NCBI RefSeq assembly: GCF_019649055.1
Contig: NW_026570409.1
Location: 62,001 to 126,000 of the forward strand
From: Paramacrobiotus metropolitanus
Taxonomy: Eukaryota; Tardigrada; Eutardigrada; Parachela; Macrobiotidae
Length of the DNA: 64,000 nt
Direction: 5' to 3'
Position 1 is the first letter of the stretch. The number at the start of each line of letters is the position of its first letter. Shown piece after piece: positions 44,614 through 54,540 of this stretch. The notes under the pieces are model-generated. The model was not told where the DNA came from and did not search any database. It saw only the letters and a program-made list of their open reading frames with translations. A program made the translations under genes and the position numbers.

Positions 44614-44668
44614 CTGCTATTGGTTGCCGGTCCAGACTGCCCAGTTTGGCTTTCAGTTGACCCACCTC
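44614..44668 (-). CDS. Short coiled-coil-like exon, unit-1 copy
   Basis: Fifty-five bases between TGTTGTAG and GCAG/GTGGGT, encoding EVGQLKAKLGSLDRQPIA. The unit-2 counterpart at 60524-60575 encodes KVDELKAKLDSLLPPRT. Conservation of both splice sites and the LKAKL heptad supports a real exon. Confidence 0.6.
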
Positions 44669-44834
44669 CTACAACAGACACGATTCTTTACGCCTACCGG
44701 ATGCCAACTGACTGCACTCCACACACTGTAGGTCGAAATGCTTTTTGACCCATGCGATCCACGAATCAGTGTCCCCGGGGAAACCAGCTGTCTACTATGC
44801 ATACTTCTACATCGAATGACTGAACACACTATAC

Positions 44835-45032
44835 CTGCATGACACTGGAGGGGTTAATCGGCGGGATAGTGAGAGCGTCCGGAGCGGATGGGCCGGACAC
44901 ACAGCGCACGCCGCCGACAGTACGGGAAGCGGGCCTGCTAAAGGGCTGATGGCTGATAGTGCCCACGGTCGTCCAGTGGCGAAACAGGCGTCCCGATTGG
45001 CCGGGGACGGCTACACGCCTACCAGCCAGCAA
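44835..45032 (-). CDS. Probable exon of the unit-1 unknown gene
   Basis: Open for 66 codons, reading AVPGQSGRLFRHWTTVG, then SRTVGGVRCVSGPSAPDAL, and ending at an ATGCAG/GTATAG donor. No counterpart is seen in unit 2, where the start exon lies directly before the coiled-coil exon. The acceptor is uncertain. Confidence 0.35.
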
Positions 45033-45734
45033 TTGTTTTGAGTTAGTTACCGTGCGCTACGAGTCGACGGTGGCGTGGTGCACTGTGCACAGCCATGGCT
45101 TACTCTACTGTACGTACAAGCTGATCCAGAAAATTAACACGGATGCATGCAACGAAACATGGAAATTCATGGCTTACGCCAAACTGCCCAGTGCACGCTG
45201 CGGCGCGCCACGCCACATTGCATTGACCATTGGGCAACAGCTGTTCTAAGCTAAATGTCGCTATAAGAAATAATATCATTATAAACGTACATAATATTCG
45301 TATTGCCGCATTTGTAAACATTTATCTTTGTTAGTTTTTCATAACTTCCCGAATAATGTAGGCGGTAAATTGCTGTAATAATAACTGTAGTGCACAGTAG
45401 TCCTCTCCTAAGTCCAAACACTGCGCTAATTATGCAATTAACCTGTTGACTTTTCAGATCGGCTTGTAGGTACCAGTAGTCTTGTACTCTAAATAATTAT
45501 TAATTTTATACAGATATAGGTATGCCCATAGCACATCATGATGGCGCAATAAAATCGCCGATGATGTAGATTCTTACGCTGCTGGAATACAAATAATTAA
45601 CAATGCGAAACTTTGTTCATTTTTGCGTTAAATTGCTACGTACATAATCTTGAAAAATGCAGAATAATGCAAATTTAGTCAACAAAATTCCCCATGACGC
45701 AGAAGTAGCATGATAAACGCAGCAGTTGTCATAC

Positions 45735-45859
45735 CTGTGGGCAGCGGTGCAGCAACGGTCAAGGTGGCTGCTGTAGGCCGTGATTCTGCTCAGTCCATTC
45801 GCAATGGCCCTGCTGCGTGTCCCAGCCCCGCGGGCGGCCGCGCTGCACGCCGACAACAT
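45735..45859 (-). CDS. Start exon of the unit-1 unknown gene
   Basis: ATG at 45859-45857, then LSACSAAARGAGTRSRAIAN, ending CACAG/GTATG. The counterpart is 60670-60816. A two-base indel upstream of the ATG and none directly after it suggests translation starts here. The Arg- and Ala-rich, acid-poor start resembles a mitochondrial presequence; this is inference only. Confidence 0.45.
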
Positions 45860-46610
45860 CGCTGCCCGTTAATGTGGTCTCTGAACGCACACATAATTAT
45901 TATCTCACCTGGCTATACTTATGATTATCCCCCACATATCATCACACCTGGCTCTACTTATGATGTAGCACAGTTCAACACGTACACTTAGGAAAAACAA
46001 ACCCACCTTCAGGTAAATTCGTAATCCGCAGTCCAAGCCAGAATCAGTGTCCAACGTACGGCCAGCCCTAACGACAGACTCCACACTGCAAATTAATGAA
46101 TTTATGATACTCGTATTGTCCCGTTCAAGTTGTTTCTCCATGACAAATGCCAAAACAACTCGTACAGACCCGAGAATGCCTGGTAAGTTGAAAAGCAAGA
46201 TGTTGCATTGGCAGTCAAGCTCAGCAGTTCACAGAAGCAGATAACGCCAGGAACAGGAATCGCTAAGCCGGCTAAGCGTAAAAGTAATACTAGAATATAA
46301 TTTTTGTATTTTGTTACGTACAGATACATGTTTACATCCGAGAATGGAGAAAGCCCAAAAAGTGGAGAAAATGCGCGTCAGGCGTGCATGCTATCAAAAA
46401 ATCGTACGTCAGCGCTCCTTGGGGACGGTGTGCCAGGGATGGTCTCAGTCGCCGCGGCAACCGCCCCTGATGCCCGACTTTTGTTAGCATGGAGCTTTTA
46501 CCTTCGGTGCCTTCCTTCCTCCGGTTTCCTTCCTTCGGTTTCCTTCAATGTAACTAATGAAAGTACTAAAAATGAGCCTTGAATGACAGGGATTGTTAGT
46601 ACAAGTTTAA
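45860..46610. other. Upstream region of the unit-1 gene
   Basis: Weakly similar to 60817-61330 (shared phrases around GCCCAGCGCTAGCGAC and GATGGTCTCAGTC), consistent with the tandem duplication. Contains GCTATACTTATGAT-type short repeats near 45913-45965. Confidence 0.5.
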
Positions 46611-47297
46611 GGGAAATGGCCCGGTACATTGCGTCAAGAATGGGATACATACACTAAAACTGAAGCTTTCGCGCAATCCGAATCACTGTTTTGTAATACT
46701 TATGTCATTTTTAAAGCTAAATCATTTGCGCACATTGTTCTGAAACCCGTGTGCGCGCGCAACATCCGGTTGCCGAGATATGACGTGCTAAAATGGGCGA
46801 AAAGTTTAAATGCATTGTTGTGTAGTTGTACCAAAAGTCTGGTTATTACCGGATCTTCTTGAAACTTTGCAATAAAAGACACATGGTTATAATGTCTAAA
46901 GTGAACCAATATCAGCATAATAGGACTTTTTCCCGAGTTTAAAATTAATTTCGAAAATTTTAAAATTTATTTTAAAATCGGAAAAACATGCTATGGATCT
47001 GATATCGGTTCACTTTCCACCTTATAACCATGTGTCTTTTATTGCAAAGTTTCAAGAAGATCGGGTAATAACCAGACATTTGGTACACAACAATGCATTT
47101 AAACTTTTCGCCCATTTTAGTACGCCATATCTCGGCAACCGGATGTTGCGCGCGCAAACGGTTTTCAGAACAATGTATACAAATCATTTAGCTTTAAAAT
47201 GACATAAAGTATTACAAAAAAGGGATTCGTATTGCGCGAAAGCGAAAGTTTTTGTGTAGGTATCCCATTCTTGACGCTATGTACCGGGCCATTTCCC
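46611..47297. mobile_element. TTAA hairpin element, complete 687-base copy with target duplication
   Basis: GGGAAATGGCCCGGTACAT at the left and its complement ATGTACCGGGCCATTTCCC at the right. Both are bordered by TTAA (46607-46610 and 47298-47301). The arms are about 320 bases and meet at TTTTAAAAT-rich sequence near 46935-46980. TTAA duplication is typical of the piggyBac superfamily. The reverse-strand arm frame at 46972-47187 is open for 71 codons (MICIHCSENRLRAQHP...). Confidence 0.95.
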
Positions 47298-47301
47298 TTA
47301 A

Positions 47302-48288
47302 GATCCTTGCCAAGTAGAACCGAATGGATTATCACGTAAGGACGGAAAAAGGCCCGAAAGGATGACGGTGATGCTTGTTCGCCAAGGAAAACCGCTGAAG
47401 TGGGATGTAACCAGTTGGTGTACAGTCGCAGACTCATGCGACTGGCAGCTCGAGGAAACCTGGAAGCATGGCTTAGCTAGCGGACAGTTCCAAATGCCGG
47501 ACATATTTGTTTCTGGAAAACGGATCTCTTTTTTTATCCTTTAGTGGTTGAGAGTTGACACGCTGGGAGTATTTGGCCTCGCTCTAGGTGAACTGTTGCA
47601 TTTTATGGGCCGTGAAATTCGAGACTTGACTGGAGACTGGAAAAGCGCGTTCTGCTGCTTTTCTTAAGCAGAGTTTTAGTATTGCCATTGCAAAAGGAAA
47701 TGGCATGGCTATCCTGATCACAATAAGTACTTTTTAACCCAAGAGAAGACAGAGATTTTGGTTGTTTTTTTTAGTGTTCAAATTGTAAATATTAAGTAGT
47801 GTGCCGGCGCTTGCAGTCAGTGTTATCTTGGTCAATTGAAGTATTTTCTGATTCAGTTGTTTAATTCATCGCACGCAATGCCGACTCCACAGTCCATCTA
47901 TAAAACTAACATCGTGATGAGAAAGATGCTGAAAAAAATTAATTTAGACCTTTGTCATGCTGGACAAATTCTCGAACGTACCAGTACATTATTGATGACA
48001 ATAACATGGTTCACATTCCACTGATTCCTTAATAATTTTAAGCATACTGAGCGTGATTTTTGGGGGCCATGGGTAGGCCTACACTTGGAGCGAGTACGTG
48101 TCCGGTCACCGGTGTAGCCCAACTGTCGCGTATTTCCTGAGCGCGCTAATATTATTTTATAGATAGTTGTACGTACTTTTATTCGCAGCTTAAGAGCTGC
48201 ACTGTGGCAGGCTGAACAACAGCAACGCAACTGCGTACGTACAAGTACATACACTACAGTGATTACACCGGTTGCCAAGCACATACTT
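47302..48288. other. End of duplication unit 1
   Basis: Between 47850 and 48005 there is clear similarity to 61680-61815 (CACGCAATGCCGACTCCACAG / CACGCAACGCAAACTCCACAG; GGACAAATTCTCGAACGT / GGACAAATTCTCCAACGT). On the plus strand it could encode a helical piece (MLKKINLDLCHAGQILERTS), with a decayed equivalent in unit 2. No gene is called. Confidence 0.4.
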
Positions 48289-49497
48289 ACACAATTAATT
48301 ATGCTCAGTACAGTAATTACAAGGCAATCTCTCCACAGTATTAAAAGCACGAGAATCCTTAACTATGAGTGTGCACCACACCAACACAAATGGCCCCCAG
48401 CAATCGACGTGCCCGCGGAGTCGCGTCCGACATTGCCCTTCTTAACCACAGTGCAACCTTCCACAGTGCACAGTGGTATAGTTGACAGGATTTTCAGTAG
48501 AACAATTCTATAAATATCACGGCCACGCCGGTTTTTCATCTTTCCCATGGTGTGATATGGGTTTATGATAAACCCATATCACACCGTTTATCGGAAGTTC
48601 TTGAACAGTATTTAACTGGTTACAGGTTAATGGATTATGGAAAGAAGGCATTAGTCATGATCATCAAGTAAGTAATTTGCCGCTTAATGGTAATTACTAA
48701 TTATGGTATGCATGCCGTACTAGCTTGTCCTGATCAAATTAATGCGTTGCCAAGCAGCCCAAAACGCGTGGTTTCCGTCACGCCCTCCTACTGGTTGTTT
48801 CTAACGCGAACATATAATTATTCCAAAGCGAGCAACGTTCCAGGCACGTGCAACTAACGTTTCCAGTTGAAATAGCTGAAAACGGCTTTCACAAAGTAAA
48901 TTGAACAGTAACTTTACTCAATCATATCCCATAAGGCCATAACTAAAGAGCAATTTCGATACTGTTCAAGGGAAACAAAATCGAAATATTGATAGCTTAT
49001 GAGGTTTCGTAAATCAGATACCTATTCCCAATACTTTTTTGGCCTTTTGTGATGCGTTTATCCGGACTGAAGCGTGACTTTTATTTCCGGTTTTTCTCGT
49101 CCCTGTATCTCTTACTAAGCCTTAGTTATGATCCGGCCCCTGATGCATTAGGTACAGTGTAACATCTGCGGGGTACCAGATCTGGAAGTGTTACGTGCAT
49201 GTGCCCGAAATTTACCTCCGGATTTGCGCTGTACCACGCTGTAGCACTGTACAGACTCTGTACCCTGCAGCCGGATATGAACAGTGCTGCCAGCACCATT
49301 AATCCGCCGCAAGCGATAACTTGTACTTTCAGTACGTACCTAATAATAATAATTATTACTGATAATGCTTGTACTAAGCAATCCTCTCAATTTGTATTTC
49401 TGGCCGACCACTGATACCAGTATGGCAGGGTACGCATGCCGCATGCGGAAGCACTTTGTACTCATTCAGTACATATGTGTTCAAGGGATAACTAGGA

Positions 49498-51060
49498 AAG
49501 TGCACTCGCTTTTGGCGGGCACTAAATGACCGAAGCGTAGCAGTAATATAAGATAGACATAACTCACATAAGGAATAAAAGATAGATTTATATTTAGGTC
49601 GTTTCCGGTGCCATTGCATTATACGACGTTTACAACTGTTAGCATATTTAAAACTCGTTTACAGTACTTTATCTTCTTCAGAGCTGCCGCAAATTAGTAA
49701 AATGGATGTCACAGCAAAAGCCAATAACCGGTATAACAAAAAAGTACAGCAAAAATCCATAACCGGTAAAACCGCCCAGACAAATACGAATATTTCGTTG
49801 CTCCTACAGCTGCGTAAATCTTTCCCGGACAGTTTCTTTGGCTGTGCAAATAAAGTTCTTCATGCTGGAATCAAATTTCGAATCTCAGAAAGTTATTAAG
49901 TTCCCTAAAGCAACACACACGTGGCAACTTCTCAATAATGTTTCAATTTAGCAGAATTCATTCTGATTCAATCAATCTAAGTAATTTTCCTATTATAAGA
50001 ATTATTTTTCGATGAATATTTTGTTTTGCCTTGGTGATACACTGTCATCGCTGGCGGCAGTTTAGGTGTTTATATGTAAAGGTAATAGATTACGGCAATT
50101 GTACTTCAGAAATTACGATTTCGGTGTAAAACTCATGCATCGTTCTTGCCGAAGGTTGTCTCTTCCACGATGGTCAGGTGAGGGGGCAATAAAAGTCTGG
50201 TAAGAGTTTTTGATGGTCATTTCTACCGGTCACAGTCAAAAATTTCAGAAAACCTAGAGGACAGCATATTTGGGACACATTACGACAGACGTTGTACAGA
50301 GCCCGAAGATGGCTGGGCTGTGCCGGTATTACGTAGAGGCACTGTTAGACAACACTTTTTAAATGTTATCTATCACAGAAATGGCAACGGGTGTAATTTT
50401 GGTCTTTTTTATTTCGCCGCACACGCAACACACTACAGACATCGCACATGGAGCTTCGTGTGACTTTTTTCCGTACATGGTAGTGCTTTATCATCGAGCG
50501 GCTCAAGTATTCTAAAGTATTTTTGGGAAAAAAACTGCATCTGCATAAGGATAATCTGCATCTGCATCTGCTTACAGTTAGTAAATAACGCACCGGAAGC
50601 AAAGGGGACTGGAACTAAAGAAATAACACCAAGGCTGTTACAAGCCGTGAGTGTATAAACGGCCACCGGGCCCTTTCCGTTTTGTGTGCGGTTACCGACG
50701 GATGATACCACCAATTCCATGCGGCGTTAGTATAAACGGCCACGGAGCTGGTGTGTATCCAGTAACAAATACTACTGTCCATATGTGCATTTGGTGGCGG
50801 TGACCGATGCACAGATACTACAAATTATATGTAACGTGAGTATAAACGGCCACTATGTCTGTTCTCTTTCATATGCGGTGACCGACGGACGGATACCACC
50901 AGTTACATAGGACGGGAGTATATACGGCCACGGCGCATGTGTGCATTGGAAAGAAACGGTAACTGCGCACATGTGCATTTGGTGGCGGTGACCGACGGAC
51001 GGACACCACATTTTCCATATTCGCTGACCATAGATGACCTTCGCTACGCTTCGGTCGACA
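49498..51060. other. Segment present only in block A2
   Basis: Interrupts the match to block A1. No gene is supported (frames at 49374-49619, 49702-49899 and 50366-50720 lack motifs). Its right third is the 50651-51022 tandem array. It could be an insertion here or a deletion in A1. Confidence 0.5.
50651..51022. repeat. GTATAAACGGCC tandem array, four units of 78-110 bases
   Basis: Units start at about 50651, 50729, 50839 and 50917 with (A)GTATAAACGGCCAC, and contain GCGGTGACCGACGGACGGATACCACC. Two units carry an extra CATATGTGCATTTGGTGGC segment. A single dispersed copy lies at 23811-23913. Confidence 0.8.
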
Positions 51061-51212
51061 AAAGCTGGCATGCAGTTATTTTCATAGCCTTTGGCTTTTT
51101 GCAGCATACTCGATCCGTATTGCGTAACTTGAGGCCACTAATGTTCAGAACTTCAGTGCGCTCTTGCTTTACGCGAAGCGGAGTAATTGCAATATTGAAC
51201 CAATTATACATC

Positions 51213-51325
51213 TTTTTTAAGCAGCTAGCATCTATGCAGATACAACGGGGAAACGCGATTGGTGTAATGGGTACGCTCCCCTACCAGAATAGCATAGAGG
51301 AAGTTTTTCTACTCGTACTATAAAC
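51213..51325 (+). pseudogene. R2-like retroelement tail relic
   Basis: Reads FKQLASMQIQRGNAIGVMGT then IEEVFLLVL and a stop, matching the very end of 32969-33793 (RISIQIQRGNVMCVMGT, EEIFLL). Confidence 0.6.
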
Positions 51326-51509
51326 GACGTTCTGTTTTGGTACTAAATTTGTACTTGTATTGCGATACTCATTAAAGGTAGTGACTAGTGAGCATCAACT
51401 ACAATATTCGTAGCCCACAATACGCACAAAAGTTTATAATATCTATATCTATATTATCAATTTTCTTGTAGTAAGTACTCTATACTGAGCGATAATATGC
51501 AATGAGTGA

Positions 51510-52109
51510 GTGGGCGGTGAGTGGGCGGATGCGCGTGGCTACCACGGTCTAAGCTGCATGAAAAGTCGCGGACGAATTCCTACACATAAATGTCTTAATG
51601 CCATTGTGAAGCGCAGCCTCGCATCGGCCGGCTTCGAAAGTGAATTGGAACCTCTCGGTATTTTCCCAACAGACAGCAAGCGTCCAGACGGCGTCACCTT
51701 GACACCATGGGAGAGACGACGCATGTTGGCATGGGACGCTACGGGCGTCAACACCATGGCCATTTCGCACATCGTAGCGACATCCGGACAAGCAGGAGCA
51801 GCAGCTGCGCAGGCCGAGCAGGGCAAGATTGAGAAATATCGTAACATCGGTCAGGACTACATATTTCGTGCTCTGGGCTTCGAGACGCTTGGACCGCCCG
51901 GACCGGATGCTGCCCGCACGATAACGGAATTTGAACAGATGATACGACAGGAAACCGGCGAAAAACGAGCTACGGAATATCTTCGCCAGCGGATCAGCAT
52001 AGAGATTCAACGAGGAAATGCAGCATCGATCTTGGGAACAGCGCCGATGGGAGCAAATTTAGATCAAATTTTCTCTGTAATTAGGCCGCCTGTGTCGATT
52101 GATGCTTAA
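51510..52109 (+). pseudogene. R2-like restriction-type endonuclease fragment, plus-strand copy
   Basis: Just under 200 codons. Reads EWADARGYHGLSC near residue 4 (first CxC pair replaced by GGE), then RIPTHKCLNAI (RH changed to TH), KRPDGVTLTPWERRRMLAWD near 67 (PD...D kept), FETLGPPGP near 132, YLRQRISIEIQRGNAASILG near 163 and a stop. It corresponds to the last two-thirds of 32969-33793. Loss of two zinc ligands and of the RT makes activity unlikely. It lies within duplicated block A2 in the same orientation as the other plus-strand tails. Confidence 0.65.
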
Positions 52110-52522
52110 TGAGTAATTATTCCCATATCTGTGTTGACCTGAAATCCACTGTTAATTGTAATATTAAAGTAAATATGCAATTAATCAAAATTAATACTGT
52201 GTTCAAAATAACAAATTGGTACTACGTTCAAACAACTACTGTACAGATTCGCGTACACTGCAAACGATAGATCATACGTGTTTCTTTTGCTCATTAAATT
52301 TCGTATTTGCTCCTAATTGTAAAAATTGCAAACGGAGGCCCGAGACCGAAGATGGTCTTGTATTCTTAAAGCCACGGAGGCTGACGTGGCTACGAGGCAC
52401 GTGCAAGTAAACAGCAGAAAATTAATGCGCTAATGAATGAACCTGTTTCGTTCATCTGCAATAAAATAGTGTAATGCCAATAAACCCTTCACCAGCCGAT
52501 TGATAAGCGGACAGAATATAAC

Positions 52523-53611
52523 ATGCGCTCCCGGATTCTCGTACGGATGACGCTGGTCAGCGTGCTGGCTGGTGCTGTGCACGGGTGCCCTTTCGGTGGT
52601 CGGAACCCGGGTAAACTCTGTAACGACATGGGTCATGATTTTTATAAGAAGAGAATCAGTATTGCTTTAAGGCGAGGTAATGCTACATGCGTTCAGGAAA
52701 CGCTTTGTATCGTTAAAAGGCTGGATGAAGTGTATTATGGGCTGAAATAATGTACGACGGGATTTAGCTTTCATTGTTCAACCATTGCTCATTTGTATAA
52801 CGTATAACCCTATTAAAAGAAACAACACGATAAAAACTCGTAGGACTTATATCTTCGCTGGTATTGCAGTCCAGCGTGTTCGTGCATCATGGGCGGTGCA
52901 GCTGGCCGAACACGTCATCCCGGACAAATAAATCAACCTGTCCGCCCTCGAGGACGCCGCCGTCACCGTGAGGACGGTACAGCCGGCGCCCGATACCGTC
53001 CGTGTCGCGGTGGGAGGCAAGGCGGGGTTTCGGTGCGACGTCATCATATCGGAGTCGGTGCGGCGGATCGTCTGGCGCCACGACGGCGCCACCATCCGCG
53101 CTGAGTACACGCCGTCTACCCTCAAAGGTCACCAGTGCTACCGCTTCTCCGCGGCCAACACCAGCTACCTCTTTATCCACAACGTCGGCCGCGACTCCGG
53201 CGGGACGGTGGAGTGTCTCCTGCCCTGCGGACCCGACGGTGACCTTTGCGTACTCCGTACGCAGCACCTGCAGCTGGAGCCGCCCAAACTGCGCGCCCAG
53301 GACGTCTTCATACCGCCGATGCGCAGCGTGTCCGCACCGAACGGGAGCTTCTCCATGACGTGTGCAGCGGCCGCGTCGACTGCAGCCAGACTCCGCCGGT
53401 GTCGCTCTTCATCTGGAAGTACGACAGGTATTTCGAGGCGGCGCCCTTTCCCAACCTGCTAGGCGGAGACATCCCCGGTCTGATTAACGGCTCCGTCACC
53501 TTTCACCTTTCGGCGCCCGGCGCTGCCGATCCCTTCCGCGCCGGCATCCTGTCCTTAACCATAAGGAAGGAGGCCGCTCCCCGGTCGGCGCGGGAGGACT
53601 GCTGGCTCCGC
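52523..53611 (+). pseudogene. Ig-like protein pseudogene, copy A2
   Basis: Exon 1 (52523-52610) is open and encodes MTLVSVLAGAVHG then CPFGGRNPG, a signal peptide ending at a GTAAAC donor. Exon 2 starts at 52870. A TAA occurs about 20 codons in (CGGACAAATAAATC near 52920). The first Ig-like unit (GFRCDV, RIVWRHDG, SGGTVECLLPC) is then open, with a frameshift near 53362 (MTC then CSGRVDC). The second unit continues (LFIWKYDR, LLGGDIPGLINGS) and is cut off at DCWLR, where DIRS sequence begins. The intron holds a retroelement tail (RISIALRRGNATCVQETLC, 52650-52748). Confidence 0.8.
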
Positions 53612-53763
53612 CCGGTTTGGTCGGTCTTGGTGATCTTAAGGCGCACGACGACTTGGTTTCCGCAGTCCGTCAAGTCTTCAGGCATGAGAGTGTGCTGAGG
53701 GCCGTATCGGTTTTCCCGTGGGCTGGTCACTTCGTCGATACGTAGGAAACCGAAGTACAGCAT
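53612..53763 (-). pseudogene. Tyrosine recombinase catalytic-domain start
   Basis: Contains YFGFLRIDEV, the first active-site Arg region of DIRS-type tyrosine recombinases, then VRLKITKTDQTG, which normally precedes the His-x-x-Arg block. It is truncated at the junction with the Ig-like pseudogene. Confidence 0.65.
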
Positions 53764-54540
53764 GGTGACGGCCTACAGCATCGACTGTTCGAACGGGGAG
53801 ATTCCGATTCGGCGAAGGTTGTGTTTGAGGCGCCGCAGTATCTGCAGGGTCACAGGCTGGCGTGTGTCCGGGCGCGGGGCAGCTAGGCGTCGGTAGCCTT
53901 GCAGTGCCCGCACCACGAGGTCGTGATCTGTGGGTGATTTCACGTCGGCTTCGCGATGGCGGTTGTGGATGCCGGCGAGGTACACAGTAACGGTCCGGAA
54001 CGATTTCTTAGTAGTGAACAAGTGAGCGACGTACAGTATTCGGCAACGGTGTCCGGTACTGCCGGCAGGCAGTTGACCGATCGGCGGTTACAGAACGCTG
54101 CGAACTGGTTGAATGCGGCGTCGTAGGTCTTCCTTGTAGACTCGGAGACTTGGTCGGTTAGCAGCCAGTCGAGGTTGACTGTTCGCCGTACGTTTCCAGT
54201 AGCTGCGGGAAGATATCCGGGCACGGATCCGGTTGCTCCAGCGCTGATGGTGCGAGCGTTCGGAATCTGTGGTGCTGAAAACGAGACAGAGAGTCAGCGA
54301 TCGCGTTGTTAATGCCGCGTATGTGCTTTAGCGTGAAGGTCATGTTAGCAGAGGCGGCAGCCGCCGTCATGCGACGCATGATGTCCAGTACGCCGGTGTT
54401 GGCCGAACGTAGGTTTTCTCATGCTAGCGTGGCGCCTTCGTTATCACAATGGAAGATCACTCGCTTTCCGTGCAGCCTCGAGCCCCAAACAATTAAACTG
54501 AGAACTGAGAAGTATGGGGATCAGTTCTAAATACTCGATG
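53612..54540 (-). mobile_element. DIRS-type retrotransposon relic: RNase H end and tyrosine recombinase
   Basis: Minus strand: RNase H end (GKRVIFHCDNEGATLA, then FTLKHIRGINNAIADSLSRF, about 54470-54240); recombinase N-terminal segments (NLDWLLTDQVSESTRKTYDA; TVTVYLAGIHNRHRE); and the start of the catalytic half (YFGFLRIDEVTSP, with the catalytic-type Arg after FGFL; RLKITKTDQTG). It stops there, before the His-x-x-Arg and Tyr blocks. Frames are interrupted several times. Tyrosine recombinases of DIRS elements integrate circular cDNA without target duplication. This is the complementary half of the relic at 29886-31980. Confidence 0.75.

Larger units (their letters stand above)
41024..45859 (-). 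pseudogene. Unknown multi-exon gene, unit-1 copy (probably damaged)
   Basis: Exons read on the minus strand: start exon 45735-45859 (MLSACSAAARGAGTR..., Arg-rich, no acidic residue until late); probable exon 44835-45032 (VAVPGQSGRLFRHW...); a possible exon near 44700-44790 (DSWIAWVKKHFDLQCVEC); exon 44614-44668 (EVGQLKAKLGSL); exon 43794-44209; a remnant of a small exon near 42045-42085; terminal exon 41024-41952. Phases of 44614-44668 to 43794-44209, and the CAG acceptor of the last exon, fit. The paralogue at 58522-60816 shows the same order. The small exon is cut by a TTAA hairpin element at 42090 and its 5' part is not found, so this copy is probably broken. No domain is recognised. Confidence 0.5.
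48289..53611. repeat. Duplicated block A2 (partner 36170-39560)
   Basis: Same order and orientation as block A1. It carries about 1.5 kb extra at 49498-51060 and a longer endonuclease segment at 51510-52109. It ends abruptly at 53611, where the DIRS fragment begins inside the last Ig-like domain. A 22-base GATATGGGTTTAT..ATAAACCCATATC palindrome lies at 48552-48586. Confidence 0.85.
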
